From G963669295 sp963669295 (lineage in GTDB: Bacteria; Bacteroidota; Bacteroidia; Flavobacteriales_D; CALLUQ01), in assembly GCA_963669295.1 (NCBI GenBank), contig OY769938.1, positions 1,426,001 through 1,490,000 of the forward strand: a stretch of DNA of 64,000 bases, written 5' to 3'. Positions 19,953-28,556 of this stretch are shown piece after piece. How positions within the stretch are numbered: the stretch's first letter is position 1; each line of letters starts with the position of its first letter. The position numbers and the translations under genes are program-made. Under the pieces are notes generated by a model. The model searched no databases and had not been told where the DNA came from. It worked only from the letters and a program-made list of their open reading frames with translations.

Positions 19953-21740
19953 ATGAGACATTTATTTATGCTAGGCAGCTTGCTGCTTTGTCTCTCTACA
20001 CACACTACTGCACAAACATCAAACAACGACGCATTTTTAGAAGAGTACCTGGAAGAAAAGGTACGTGATCCGGAGTTAAGGGAACTGATTTTGGACATGA
20101 AGCACGCACAAGAGGCGAACAATGCCACGCTTGAAGCATCGGTTTTGCAACAAATGAAAGACCGGCTTTCAACACTTCGAGGCACTTCGAATGGTCGTAG
20201 CGAAACCACCATTGCTGGTGGTGCTGAACCGTACATTGCCATTAACCCGGCCAATCCTAATCATTTGGCGGCAACGTATATGGAATCAGGTGCTTCTGGC
20301 GAATACCCAGTGTATTATTCATTTGATGCCGGCAACACCTGGACACAAAGTTCATTTAGCCCTATCACCGAATTAGACAACCAGTTTCCTGGTGAAGCGA
20401 TGTTGGGTGGTGGTGATCCTGTATTTGCCTTTGACGAAGATGGCACATTACACATGACATGGATTTACCTGCATGGCTTTAGCTTTAGCGCAGGCATGTT
20501 TTATGCTTACTCATCGGATGGAGGTATCAACTTTACTATTCCGGCACAACAAAGCGATCATGTGATTTACGATGGCAACTTATTTTCGGCAGACATGCTC
20601 GACCGTCAGTGGATGGACGTTGACAATTCGGGAGGTGCAAATGATGGCAACCTGTACATGAGTTCGGTTTACTTTGGTGGCAACCTTGGCGCTGCCGGAG
20701 AAGTGGTACTTACCAAGGCTGCAGGAGCCACAGGGTTTAGCTTAACGCCCACTTTGGCGGTAGGCGTTACTGGCAACGAAAGCACTCAATTTGGAAACAT
20801 TAAGGTGGATCACAATGGTGTAGTACATTTAGCTTGTATGAAATTTGACGGAGGTTCAGGTGCTGGTGATGTGGTATACACTCGCTCTACCGATGGTGCA
20901 GCTACTTTTGCAACACCTACAGTAATTGGCCCAGCCACTACTACCCTTCCCAACTCGCCCAATCATATTGTACATGGAAGGGATAATAGTGCCACCAGCT
21001 TGGCAGTAGATGGCGATAACGTTTACATTGCCTGGACCGACATGGCCAATAGCGATGTACGAGGCTTTTATGCCTATTCGAACGATGGTGGCCTTAGCTG
21101 GTCGAGTCCTGTTGAATATGGAGTACTTACTGTGGGCAGCAACTTTTATCATTTGATGCCCAACCTTGCCGCTGATTCTGGCGGTGTATCTATTTCGTGG
21201 TATGCGGTGGATAAGAATACCACCATGACCGATTACTATGTAGTAGAGTCGGCGGATGGAGGGGCTACCCTTGGTACTCCTGCACTGATTTCAGGTGGCC
21301 AAACCAACTTTGGGGCGGTAAACACCAACGATTTTTATGGCGATTACAACGCCAGTGTAAAGCACGGATGCATTACTTACTCGATTTGGTCGGACGGTAG
21401 AACTGGTGCTCCGGTTATCTACATTGCCAAAACCAACACTTGTGTTACCGGTGTTGCAGAATACACGCCATTGAATGGTGGTATTACCATCGATAACATT
21501 TATCCCAACCCTACCCTGGGGCAAGCACAAATGGCATTTACCCTCAAAGAGGCCGGGCATGTTAACATCGACCTTTATTCGATGGATGGCAAAGTGGCAC
21601 AACCCATTGCTTCGGGCGATATGAGTGCAGGCAATCACAACATTGCCCTCAACCTATCGGGTACTGCTGCTGGCAACTACGTGATAAAACTCACCAAAGA
21701 AGATGGCACATTTGCCACTCGAATTGTAGTCAAAAAATAA
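19953..21740 (+). CDS. Exported Asp-box (sialidase/BNR-like) propeller with T9SS type A sorting domain
   Basis: 595 residues. Signal peptide (MRHLFMLGSLLLCLSTHTTAQ), an acidic/charged pro-region (about 22-80), then a beta-propeller (about 85-505) with repeated Asp boxes such as YSFDAGNTW, YSSDGGINF, RSTDGAATF and YSNDGGLSW, and a type A C-terminal domain (IYPNPTLGQAQMAF, YSMDGKVAQP, ending IVVKK). The Asp-box fold occurs in sialidases and in many non-enzymatic binding proteins; the full catalytic Arg triad of sialidases cannot be confirmed, so exo-sialidase activity is not claimed. Expected to be secreted through T9SS and anchored or released. A weak -7-like TACCTTTA lies at 19916-19923; a good terminator follows the stop. 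Confidence 0.85.
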   Translation: MRHLFMLGSLLLCLSTHTTAQTSNNDAFLEEYLEEKVRDPELRELILDMKHAQEANNATLEASVLQQMKDRLSTLRGTSNGRSETTIAGGAEPYIAINPANPNHLAATYMESGASGEYPVYYSFDAGNTWTQSSFSPITELDNQFPGEAMLGGGDPVFAFDEDGTLHMTWIYLHGFSFSAGMFYAYSSDGGINFTIPAQQSDHVIYDGNLFSADMLDRQWMDVDNSGGANDGNLYMSSVYFGGNLGAAGEVVLTKAAGATGFSLTPTLAVGVTGNESTQFGNIKVDHNGVVHLACMKFDGGSGAGDVVYTRSTDGAATFATPTVIGPATTTLPNSPNHIVHGRDNSATSLAVDGDNVYIAWTDMANSDVRGFYAYSNDGGLSWSSPVEYGVLTVGSNFYHLMPNLAADSGGVSISWYAVDKNTTMTDYYVVESADGGATLGTPALISGGQTNFGAVNTNDFYGDYNASVKHGCITYSIWSDGRTGAPVIYIAKTNTCVTGVAEYTPLNGGITIDNIYPNPTLGQAQMAFTLKEAGHVNIDLYSMDGKVAQPIASGDMSAGNHNIALNLSGTAAGNYVIKLTKEDGTFATRIVVKK

Positions 21741-21760
21741 AAGAAATTATTCCTGTTTTC

Positions 21761-21804
21761 AACCACCGTTCCAATGAATACAATCTGGAGCGGTGGTTTT
21801 TTTG
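21761..21804 (+). terminator. Intrinsic terminator after the Asp-box propeller gene
   Basis: A 12-bp stem, AACCACCGTTCC / GGAGCGGTGGTT (one G-U pair, 14-nt loop), runs straight into seven T residues. Confidence 0.9.
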
Positions 21805-21866
21805 TATCCTGCCTTTCTGTGTTTCCCTTATAAATATGTACTTTAAGGCCTCCAATCTAACCAGGC

Positions 21867-23942
21867 ATGAGAAATATTTTTGTTGTTATTGCCTTGCTGC
21901 TGGCAGTTCAAAGTGGTGCACAAACATACAACAGTACGGGAGGCACTATTATCGACAATTCTCCCAATAGTTTTACGCAAACTGTTAGTGGCTTAACGCC
22001 CACTTCTATCGACAGTGCCCATGGTTTGGTTGAGGTATGCATCGACATTACCCATACCTATGATGCGGACCTGGAAATTTCACTTGTTTCTCCCGATGGT
22101 ACTACCATTAACTTGTTATCGCGTGTAGGTGGTGGTGGCGATAACTTTACGGGTACTTGTTTAAATCAATCGGCCACTACTTCTATTGGCAGCGGCAGCG
22201 CTCCATTTACTGGAACGTATAAACCCATGGAAAACATTGGTGAGGTGAACAACGGGCAAAATGGCAATGGTGTTTGGACCTTACAAGTAGACGATACCTG
22301 GGCACAAGACATGGGTGTGCTTAACAGCTGGAGCCTTACTTTTGGCCCGGGTGCACCTTATCCTTTTTCGCTCGATTCTTCTGAGTTGCCCATTGTTATT
22401 ATAGATACGTATGGTCAAACCATTCCTGATGAGCCCAAGGTAAATGGCAACATGAAAATCATTTACAATGGGGTAGGCATGATCAATTATATCACCGATC
22501 CTGCCAATGAGTACGACGGTAAGGTGGGGGTAGAAATTCGTGGAGCATCATCGGCCAATTATCCTCAAAAGCCGTATGCCATTGAAACGCGGGATATTTT
22601 CGATGCCGACTCTAACGTTAGCGTTTTTGGCTGGCCCTCCGAGAGCGACTGGGTATTGATTTCGCATTACAACGACAAATCATTCATGCGCAACCCCCTT
22701 GCTTATCGCATTTTTCATGGCATGGGACATTACTCTTCGCGCTACCAGTTGTGCGAGGTTATTATAAATGGGGTATACCAGGGCATTTATATGTTTGGCG
22801 AAAAAATTAAGCGTGACAATGGTCGGGTTGACATTGCAAAATTGGACTCTACAGAAAACACTGGCGACGATGTTACCGGTGGGTATATCTTTAAAACTGA
22901 TTACTGGGACTGGAACGACAGTTGGCAATCCAATTACTCGCCCATCGATCATACCAACTACGACATTCATTTTGTTTACCACTACCCTAAACCCGACAGG
23001 ATTACCTTAGCACAGCAAACCTATTTACAAGCCTACGTAGATTCGTTTGAAACGGCTTTGTACGGCAACAATTTTGATGATCCAATACTCGGTTATCGCG
23101 CTTATATTGATGTTGCTTCCTTCATCGACTACTTGATTATTAATGAAGTATCGAGAAACAATGATGGGTTTAAAAAGAGCAGGTATTATCATAAAGATAA
23201 ATACAGCAATGGTGGTTTGATGAAGGCCGGCCCGCTATGGGATTTTGACTGGGCCTGGAAAAACATTAACGAGTGTTCCATTTTTGCCGCCACCGATGGT
23301 TCGGGGTGGGCGCATAATATTAACGATTGCTCGCCTGATGTGAACTCACCTGGCTGGTATGTGCGGCTGATGCAAGATACTGTTTTTGTAAACGAAGTAA
23401 AGTGTCGTTATGAGACATTGCGCACCAGTCTTCTCGACACTACATTCATTAATACCTACATCGATTCGGTGGTGCAATTGGTAAGCAATGCACAAGACCG
23501 CCATTACACCAAATGGACTACGTTAGGCATTAATGTAGGTGCTCCGGAAGTAGGTCCTATCCCCACCACTTTCCAGGGCGAGGTAGATGCGTTTAAAGAT
23601 TGGATTGCGCTGCGGCTCGACTGGCTCGACAATAACCTGCCCGGCACTTGCCATGGCTTGTCGGTAAACGATATGTCCAATACCTTTGGCCAGGTAAAGG
23701 TATACCCTAACCCTACCAACGACCTGGCTCAATTGGCTTTCACACTGGAAGAACAAGAAACCGTGACCATACAACTGTGGTCGGTTGATGGACGCAAGGT
23801 GGCTGAAGTATACCGCGGCCAGCTCGGTGCCGGCCAGCATACACTTCCTATAAATGCCCGGGCATTAGCACAAGGAACCTACCTTATTCACCTGGTAGGA
23901 GATCACGGCTATTTTACGTCCAAAATGCTGGTGAAGCAATAA
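21867..23942 (+). CDS. P-domain/CotH-family exported protein with T9SS type A sorting domain
   Basis: 691 residues. A short signal peptide (to about residue 19), a proprotein-convertase P-like beta domain (about 20-165; VEVCIDITHTYDADLEISLVSPDG and GNGVWTLQVDD), a CotH-type domain (about 175-560; VEIRGASSANYPQKPYAIE, GVYQGIYMFGEKIKRD, GGYIFKTDYWDW, LWDFDWAWKN), and a type A sorting domain (VYPNPTNDLAQLAF, LWSVDGRKVAE, ending KMLVKQ). CotH-family proteins are atypical protein kinases in spore formers; in Bacteroidota the domain is common in secreted proteins of unclear role, some predicted to work on or with surface polysaccharide. The motif around DFDW is kept, so catalysis is possible but unproven. 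The gene stands alone after a terminator; no sugar-degradation genes lie beside it. Confidence 0.88.
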   Translation: MRNIFVVIALLLAVQSGAQTYNSTGGTIIDNSPNSFTQTVSGLTPTSIDSAHGLVEVCIDITHTYDADLEISLVSPDGTTINLLSRVGGGGDNFTGTCLNQSATTSIGSGSAPFTGTYKPMENIGEVNNGQNGNGVWTLQVDDTWAQDMGVLNSWSLTFGPGAPYPFSLDSSELPIVIIDTYGQTIPDEPKVNGNMKIIYNGVGMINYITDPANEYDGKVGVEIRGASSANYPQKPYAIETRDIFDADSNVSVFGWPSESDWVLISHYNDKSFMRNPLAYRIFHGMGHYSSRYQLCEVIINGVYQGIYMFGEKIKRDNGRVDIAKLDSTENTGDDVTGGYIFKTDYWDWNDSWQSNYSPIDHTNYDIHFVYHYPKPDRITLAQQTYLQAYVDSFETALYGNNFDDPILGYRAYIDVASFIDYLIINEVSRNNDGFKKSRYYHKDKYSNGGLMKAGPLWDFDWAWKNINECSIFAATDGSGWAHNINDCSPDVNSPGWYVRLMQDTVFVNEVKCRYETLRTSLLDTTFINTYIDSVVQLVSNAQDRHYTKWTTLGINVGAPEVGPIPTTFQGEVDAFKDWIALRLDWLDNNLPGTCHGLSVNDMSNTFGQVKVYPNPTNDLAQLAFTLEEQETVTIQLWSVDGRKVAEVYRGQLGAGQHTLPINARALAQGTYLIHLVGDHGYFTSKMLVKQ

Positions 23943-24011
23943 CCGATCTCTTCTTCCCCATTTTTGCTGATATACAAGGAGCTAAATCCATTCAAAAATT
24001 TCAGATTTTCC

Positions 24012-24040
24012 TTGTCAAACAAAAAATAATTTTAACTTTA
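24012..24040 (+). promoter_or_regulatory. Possible promoter of the CsgG-like operon
   Basis: TTG (24012-24014), an 18-bp spacer and TAACTTTA (24033-24040) approximate TTTG-N19-TAnnTTTG with one mismatch in each element. Initiation near 24047 would leave a ~60-nt leader before the ATG at 24106. Confidence 0.35.
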
Positions 24041-24105
24041 TAGGCCCTTAAGGATCAAATGTTGTGTAAAAGAAAAGCTTATTTAACCTTTAAACTTGAA
24101 TAATT

Positions 24106-24651
24106 ATGAAGATTATTACTGGAACTATGGCTGTGAAAGCAGTTAGATTGTTTGTCGTGTTGGCTTTGGTTATTGGGGGCACTACCGTTACCACCACCGA
24201 TGCATACGGGCAAAAGAAAGAGAAAAAAGAAAAGAAAAAGAAAGAAAAGAAGCAAAAGGGCGGTAAGACGCTTGCCAGACCAGCTGGTGTAAACTCTGCT
24301 GTTTCTAGCTACGTTAACGATTCTTTCGACATTTACGAAGGCAACCAGCAAATTGCTGATAAGTTGACTGTTACCGACAAGAAAATCACTGATGGTGGCG
24401 ATCCTGCTTCTATCAAAAAAGATTTGAATGATGCGAAAAGCAAGTTGGAAAGTCAACAAAAGAAAATTGCTGAATTGCTGAAGACTTCAAAAGACATGAC
24501 TGAAAAGGCCAAAGGCGTTACTCCTAAAACCGACGCCATGAAAGCGGCCAAGCATGTTAAAGCCGGTACTGATGCGTTGAACTCTGCCAAAGGAAAAATC
24601 CCTGGTCAAATTCAACAAATTACCAGTCAGTTAGGCCGTCTAGGCGGATAA
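24106..24651 (+). CDS. Lys-rich exported helical protein, first gene of the CsgG-like operon
   Basis: 181 residues; a start at the second Met (24127, MAVKAVRLFVVLALVIGG) is equally good. A signal sequence (to about residue 35, cut near DAYGQ) is followed by a basic tract dominated by Lys and Glu (about 36-55), then a helical region (about 70-170) with Ala/Lys/Asp-rich repeats and likely coiled coil (SIKKDLNDAKSKLESQQKK, MKAAKHVKAGTDALNSAKGK). No known family is recognised. It is followed after 76 bp by the CsgG-like gene in the same direction. The basic tract and helix suggest binding to an acidic partner such as peptidoglycan, nucleic acid or surface polysaccharide, but that is speculation. 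Confidence 0.8.
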   Translation: MKIITGTMAVKAVRLFVVLALVIGGTTVTTTDAYGQKKEKKEKKKKEKKQKGGKTLARPAGVNSAVSSYVNDSFDIYEGNQQIADKLTVTDKKITDGGDPASIKKDLNDAKSKLESQQKKIAELLKTSKDMTEKAKGVTPKTDAMKAAKHVKAGTDALNSAKGKIPGQIQQITSQLGRLGG

Positions 24652-24727
24652 GGATCAACATTGACGTTAGCTTCTCACCCGAATCTAACATCAATTTAGA
24701 ACCTTAATTTCTTAAAAAACACTCATC

Positions 24728-25591
24728 ATGAAATTTACTAGCGTAATTGTTATGCTATTTATCACTTTGGGCGCATTTGCCCAAAGTGATAAAATGGTTA
24801 TTGGGGTAACTGCTTTCTCATCCGATGTAACAACAGGGTACGAAGGCGCTGTTACCGAAAAAGTGGTTGAAATTTTTACTTCAGCCAAACGTTTTAGAAT
24901 TGTTGATCGTACCAGCCGCGACAAGATTAAAGGCGAGTTGGAAAATCAAAAATCAGAAGAATTTATTGACAGCGAAGTAATGGCGCAGCAAGGTACCTCT
25001 ATGGGTGCTCAGTACTTGATTACTGGTCACATCCGCGATGTATCTGCTACCGAAGCTCGTTTGCCAGATGGTACTTCTAACGGTTACAAAGCCTCTATCG
25101 ACTTTACCATTAAGATCGTTGATGTAGGAACCGGGGAAGTAATTTCATCGGAAGAATTCAAATCTAAAGGTGGTAGTACCCTTGGTAAATTTGCCGGTAC
25201 TAACCCTAAGGAGCCGGAAAAGGCAATTTCTAAGTCGTTGAAAAACATGGACAAGCAAATGATGGCTTTCATCGAAAAGAATTTCCCTGTAGAAATGATT
25301 ATTGGTGAAATCACTGCTCAAAAAGGCAACAGTGCCACTGGCATATTGTTGGTTGGTGGTAGCAGTGTTGGCATGAAAAAAGGCATGAAGCTTATGGTGA
25401 AAGAGATCACCGAAAAAGAAATTGCCGGTAAAACATTGACCAGAAAAATTGACATTGGTGAATTGAAAATCACCAAAGTAGAAGATGAAAATTTCTCGCA
25501 ATGTACGGTACTGAAAGGTGGCGATGCCATTTTGGCCAAGCACACTGCTGGTGCTAAAATTATTTGCGTTACTGAATCAAAAGGTAAATAA
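24728..25591 (+). CDS. CsgG/curli-assembly-like exported protein
   Basis: 287 residues. Signal peptide (MKFTSVIVMLFITLGAFAQ), then a CsgG-like fold: MVIGVTAF, a helix, FTSAKRFRIVDRTSRDKIKGELENQ, GAQYLITGHI, and DFTIKIVDVGTGEV (about 20-155). This order matches the N-terminal alpha/beta core of CsgG/HfaB-type proteins. There is no lipobox Cys as in Escherichia coli CsgG and the C-terminal part (about 190-287) is a separate beta-rich domain with GLKxxKVEDE-like signalling, so an outer-membrane pore is not assured; many Bacteroidota relatives are soluble periplasmic proteins. It is the second gene of a five-gene unit in which every product has a signal peptide. A perfect hairpin lies within codons 12-21. 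Confidence 0.8.
   Translation: MKFTSVIVMLFITLGAFAQSDKMVIGVTAFSSDVTTGYEGAVTEKVVEIFTSAKRFRIVDRTSRDKIKGELENQKSEEFIDSEVMAQQGTSMGAQYLITGHIRDVSATEARLPDGTSNGYKASIDFTIKIVDVGTGEVISSEEFKSKGGSTLGKFAGTNPKEPEKAISKSLKNMDKQMMAFIEKNFPVEMIIGEITAQKGNSATGILLVGGSSVGMKKGMKLMVKEITEKEIAGKTLTRKIDIGELKITKVEDENFSQCTVLKGGDAILAKHTAGAKIICVTESKGK
24761..24790 (+). promoter_or_regulatory. Perfect 12-bp hairpin inside the start of the CsgG-like gene
   Basis: ATCACTTTGGGC (24761-24772), loop GCATTT, GCCCAAAGTGAT (24779-24790), beginning 33 nt after the start codon within the signal-peptide coding region. No T-run follows, so it is not a standard terminator. In RNA it would be a stable hairpin close to the initiation site and could tune translation or mRNA decay between the first gene and the rest; it could also be a DNA palindrome bound by a protein. 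Confidence 0.6.
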
Positions 25592-25609
25592 TAACTTATA
25601 CCTATACAC

Positions 25610-26101
25610 ATGAACAAGCTTGTACGAATTACACCCGCACTTCTCACCCTATTATTTTTCTCCTTTGCATTCAGCTTTCATGGCGTGGCTCAAAAAGAAG
25701 GACCACCTACCGCTCAGGTAAACTACATCAGTAGTCCTGAGAATGGTACCATGATGGTGAAGGTAATTGGTTATGGCAAAAAGAAAGAAGCTGCCATTAA
25801 CCAGGGCGAAAAAACCATTTTCGAAGTGTTGATGTATCGTGGGCTTCCCGGTTCACCTCAAACACAACCGTTGATTCCGTTTGACAAACAATCGAAAGTT
25901 AAACAGGATCATAAGAAGTATTTGGAAGAGTTTTTTGATGGCAATTACAAGACATTCATCATGTCTACCAATGCCGTTACCGAACTGGTAAAAGTTCCGA
26001 AGATCAAGTACAAGAAGATTACGTTGGAAGTGAAAGTGAATTATGCTGCACTTCGAAAAGAACTGGAAGAACAAAAACTTGTCCGAAAATTCGGATTCTA
26101 A
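25610..26101 (+). CDS. Exported protein of unknown function in the CsgG-like operon
   Basis: 163 residues. Signal peptide (cleaved near residue 27, before QKEGPP), then a ~135-residue domain opening MMVKVIGYGKKKEAAINQGEKTIFEVL and containing GLPGSPQTQPLIPFDK and a C-terminal beta strand (KYKKITLEVKVNYAALRKELEEQ). The pattern of a beta strand, a helix carrying AAINQGEKT and later strands resembles small periplasmic domains that accompany CsgG-like proteins (LPP20/flagellar assembly T-like), but no family can be assigned with certainty. It starts 18 bp after the CsgG-like stop and ends 12 bp before the next gene, so it is co-transcribed with both. Confidence 0.78.
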   Translation: MNKLVRITPALLTLLFFSFAFSFHGVAQKEGPPTAQVNYISSPENGTMMVKVIGYGKKKEAAINQGEKTIFEVLMYRGLPGSPQTQPLIPFDKQSKVKQDHKKYLEEFFDGNYKTFIMSTNAVTELVKVPKIKYKKITLEVKVNYAALRKELEEQKLVRKFGF

Positions 26102-26113
26102 AAAAACACTACT

Positions 26114-26986
26114 ATGAAAAAGCTGATCTTAGCTCTCTTAACGGTAGCATTTATTGCTCCCAAAGGGTTCAGTCAGGATGTTAATACTGTTCAACCATCC
26201 ATTATGGTAATTCCATTCGTAAAGGAAGGGCAGGATATTAGAACAATCATTGATGACAGTCCTATTCTTAGGATTTGCATGACTAAAGTAAAAGAAGGTT
26301 TTGATAACAGAGGGTTTACTACGGTAGACTTTAGAGCAAAACTAAAAGCTGCTATGGCATCTCAAGGTATGGAGATGGACAACCAAAGCAGCATTAAGCA
26401 ACAGATTATTGAGATGTCGGGTGCTGATATCTATGTAGAATTGGATGGTTCTTACCACCCTTCTTCTTCTGGAAACTCAGTGACTATGACATTGAACGCT
26501 TACGATGCTTTCTCGGGTCAGGCCATGGGTAGTAAAGTAGGTGAGTCTGGAAAATTCTACACTGATGATTATGGTAAACTGGCTTCTAAAGCTGTTGAAA
26601 AGTGCATCGACCCATTTTTGGATGCGATGAATACTAAGTTTGCCGACATTGTTGAGAATGGTAGAACCGTTGTTGTTAACATTGGCTTCGACGAGATGTC
26701 GGAATATTCGATGGACGACGAAGTAGGCGAAGATGAATTGCCCCTTTCTGACGCATTGGAATTGTGGTTTGAAGAAAACGCTTACAAGAACGATTACCAC
26801 ATTCAAGGGGTAACTTCTACCAAAGCGATCTACGATGCAGTTAAAATTCCATTGAGAGACCCATCGGGTAAAAACTACCGTGCCACCAAATTTGCCTTGA
26901 AATTGTACTTGTACATCAAGAAAGATTTGGGCATGTCTTGCTCTAAAGACGTAAATGGCACCACCATTTACATCAAAATTAAATAG
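26114..26986 (+). CDS. Exported DUF6175-like protein in the CsgG-like operon
   Basis: 290 residues. Signal peptide (MKKLILALLTVAFIAPKGFSQ) and an N-terminal alpha/beta region reading PSIMVIPFVKEGQDIRT, then KVKEGFDNRGFTTVDFRAKL, MSGADIYVELDGSY and VTMTLNAYDAFSGQAMGSK. This follows the same logic as CsgG-like domains (find target, helix, strand, turn) and matches my memory of DUF6175 proteins from Bacteroidota; that label should be checked. The C-terminal part (about 185-290) is a second domain (TVVVNIGFDEMSEYSMDDE, FALKLYLYIKKDLGMSCSKD). It ends 2 bp before the next start. Function unknown; it probably acts in the periplasm with the CsgG-like protein. Confidence 0.8.
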   Translation: MKKLILALLTVAFIAPKGFSQDVNTVQPSIMVIPFVKEGQDIRTIIDDSPILRICMTKVKEGFDNRGFTTVDFRAKLKAAMASQGMEMDNQSSIKQQIIEMSGADIYVELDGSYHPSSSGNSVTMTLNAYDAFSGQAMGSKVGESGKFYTDDYGKLASKAVEKCIDPFLDAMNTKFADIVENGRTVVVNIGFDEMSEYSMDDEVGEDELPLSDALELWFEENAYKNDYHIQGVTSTKAIYDAVKIPLRDPSGKNYRATKFALKLYLYIKKDLGMSCSKDVNGTTIYIKIK

Positions 26987-26988
26987 TC

Positions 26989-27945
26989 ATGAAAAAAATT
27001 ATCGCTATAGGTGCACTGGCTGCATTCACACTATGTGGGTACACCGGTGTAGCACAAAAGGAAAAGTCGGGTGCTGGTGATGTAGGAAAAATTGCATTGA
27101 ATGTAGTTGTTCCTCAAAGCTACGAAGGACTTACTCCTGCACAACTTTCTAAACTGCAATCGAAAATTACCCGTGTGGCTACTGCCAACGGTATGTCGGG
27201 CAGTGGAATGGGTACTTTTGTATTGTACCCCAAAGTAGAATTGTACGATGAGGTAGTGGTAGAAGGCATGAAAAACATCACCGTAGTTGAAGGTGAAGTA
27301 ACATTGTTTGTAAAGCAATTGGACAACAATGTGATTTTTTCTACCTATTCCAGAACCTTGAAAGGAAGTGGTTTTAGCAAGTCGAAAGCCGTAACTGACT
27401 TAATTAAAAAGATCCCAACCCGCGACCCAAAGGTGGCTGCCTTCTTAAAAGAAGCAAAGGAAAAGATCATTGCTTATTATGAAGCCAAGTGCGACGACAT
27501 CATCGCCAAGGCCGATAACCAGGTGAAGATGCAACAATACAAGAGTGCTTTGGGCACCCTGATGCAAGTACCAGAAGAAGTAAGCTGTTACAGCAGAATT
27601 TCTGATAAAGCAGTAGAAGTGTATCAAGCCTACTCGGAGCAACACTGTAAAGAGCAAATGCAAGCCGCCAAGGCTTCTGCAGCCAACAACGATTATCGTA
27701 GTTGTTTGTATGCCCTTTCGCAGATAGATCCGTCTTCAAGCTGCTCGAAAGATGCCGAATCGCTGATGAAGCAAATGGCTGCTAAAGTAGATGCAGAAGA
27801 GAAGAAGGAATGGGACTTTATGATGAAGCGTTATAACGACTCTGTATCGTTGGAAAAACAACGCATCAATGCAGTAAAAGAAGTTGCTTCAGCTTACTAC
27901 AAAAGTCAACCTAAAACCGTGAACTATACTACGGTGATTAAATAA
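26989..27945 (+). CDS. Exported protein with helical C-terminus, last gene of the CsgG-like operon
   Basis: 318 residues. Signal peptide (to about residue 22, before QKEKSGAG), a beta-rich N-terminal domain (about 30-135; GKIALNVVVPQSYEGLTPAQ, VLYPKVELYDEVVVEG, GEVTLFVKQLDNNVIF) and an all-helical region (about 145-290) that looks like two TPR-like hairpins (QMKQYKSALGTLMQVPEEVSC-like and AANNDYRSCLYALSQIDP), with several Cys. The helical region probably mediates protein contacts. Unknown family. Overlapping spacing (2 bp after the previous stop) and a strong terminator right after the stop make it the end of the operon. Confidence 0.78.
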   Translation: MKKIIAIGALAAFTLCGYTGVAQKEKSGAGDVGKIALNVVVPQSYEGLTPAQLSKLQSKITRVATANGMSGSGMGTFVLYPKVELYDEVVVEGMKNITVVEGEVTLFVKQLDNNVIFSTYSRTLKGSGFSKSKAVTDLIKKIPTRDPKVAAFLKEAKEKIIAYYEAKCDDIIAKADNQVKMQQYKSALGTLMQVPEEVSCYSRISDKAVEVYQAYSEQHCKEQMQAAKASAANNDYRSCLYALSQIDPSSSCSKDAESLMKQMAAKVDAEEKKEWDFMMKRYNDSVSLEKQRINAVKEVASAYYKSQPKTVNYTTVIK

Positions 27946-27966
27946 AAACATTTTCTGTTTTCGAAG

Positions 27967-28001
27967 ATCCCTTCTCGAATTTTCGGGAGGGGATTTTTTT
28001 T
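27967..28001 (+). terminator. Intrinsic terminator of the CsgG-like operon
   Basis: A 12-bp stem with two G-U pairs, ATCCCTTCTCGA / TCGGGAGGGGAT, and a 4-nt loop, followed by eight T. It abuts the convergent gene that ends at 28000. Confidence 0.9.
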
Positions 28002-28233
28002 AGTGGGTCATATAATGCTCGAGGGTAGTAGTGAGCTTCACGTACTGTGCCGATGTAGGTTTCATTCCGGGCTTTGATATTCTAAATATCTTTTTCTTAG
28101 GGTATAAGCGCACTTCTATTCGGCCCTTTCCCTTTTGTCGGTATACTTCTGCCTTGCCCGAGGGGTTGCAACCGCACCCTTCGTTGCCCGTTTTTATAAA
28201 ATCTTTACTCAATAATAATTGTGCTGCTGTCAT
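28000..28233 (-). CDS. Small basic cytoplasmic protein, unknown
   Basis: Starting at the ATG at 28233 gives 77 residues (MTAAQLLLSKDFIKTG...). Longer upstream starts exist but would overlap the preceding membrane-protein gene by about 150 bp, whereas this ATG overlaps its stop codon as ATGA, a classic coupled start. The product has GCGCNPSG and a Lys/Arg-rich stretch (YRQKGKGRIEVRLYPKKKIF). No family is recognised. It is translationally coupled to the membrane protein and ends convergently with the CsgG-like operon. Confidence 0.65.
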   Translation of the reverse strand: MTAAQLLLSKDFIKTGNEGCGCNPSGKAEVYRQKGKGRIEVRLYPKKKIFRISKPGMKPTSAQYVKLTTTLEHYMTH

Positions 28234-28556
28234 AACGCTTCCAAATACTTGTGCAACAATGCATTTAACCCTGCAAGTGCTATTACATAAAACGGATATA
28301 CATACAAGTTTTGTATGCTCCACTCCTGAAAAAACCAATAGAAATACGTAGAGTGTACCGAAGCCATGCAGGTAGGACATCCAATAAAGGGTTTAAACAG
28401 AAAGGGCAGGTGGTATTCTTCCTCCTCCAATTCACTGGCCGCAGGCTTAATAAAGGGCTTCCGCAAAAAGTGAAAGATCATGCCTTCTTGCGTAATTGCA
28501 TATAACCCTATGATAAAGAGGGCATTGAAAAACAGTAGTAATACCAGCTGTAACAT
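28230..28556 (-). CDS. Small two-TM inner-membrane protein with a CPTC motif
   Basis: 108 residues. A first membrane segment (about 2-22, LVLLLFFNALFIIGLYAI), an acidic loop, KPFIGCPTCMASVHSTYFYW (about 55-75), and a second hydrophobic segment (about 84-100, YPFYVIALAGLNALL). The CPTC pair before a Trp/Tyr-rich helix resembles small membrane proteins found in phages and some bacteria (DUF1360-like), but this is only a resemblance. It overlaps the next gene by 4 bp. No other phage genes lie nearby, so it is probably a chromosomal pair. Confidence 0.7.
   Translation of the reverse strand: MLQLVLLLFFNALFIIGLYAITQEGMIFHFLRKPFIKPAASELEEEEYHLPFLFKPFIGCPTCMASVHSTYFYWFFQEWSIQNLYVYPFYVIALAGLNALLHKYLEAL

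Noticed and set aside
28000..28556. Prophage remnant
   Set aside because: The small membrane/basic protein pair looks slightly phage-like, but no capsid, tail, integrase or lysis gene lies nearby.
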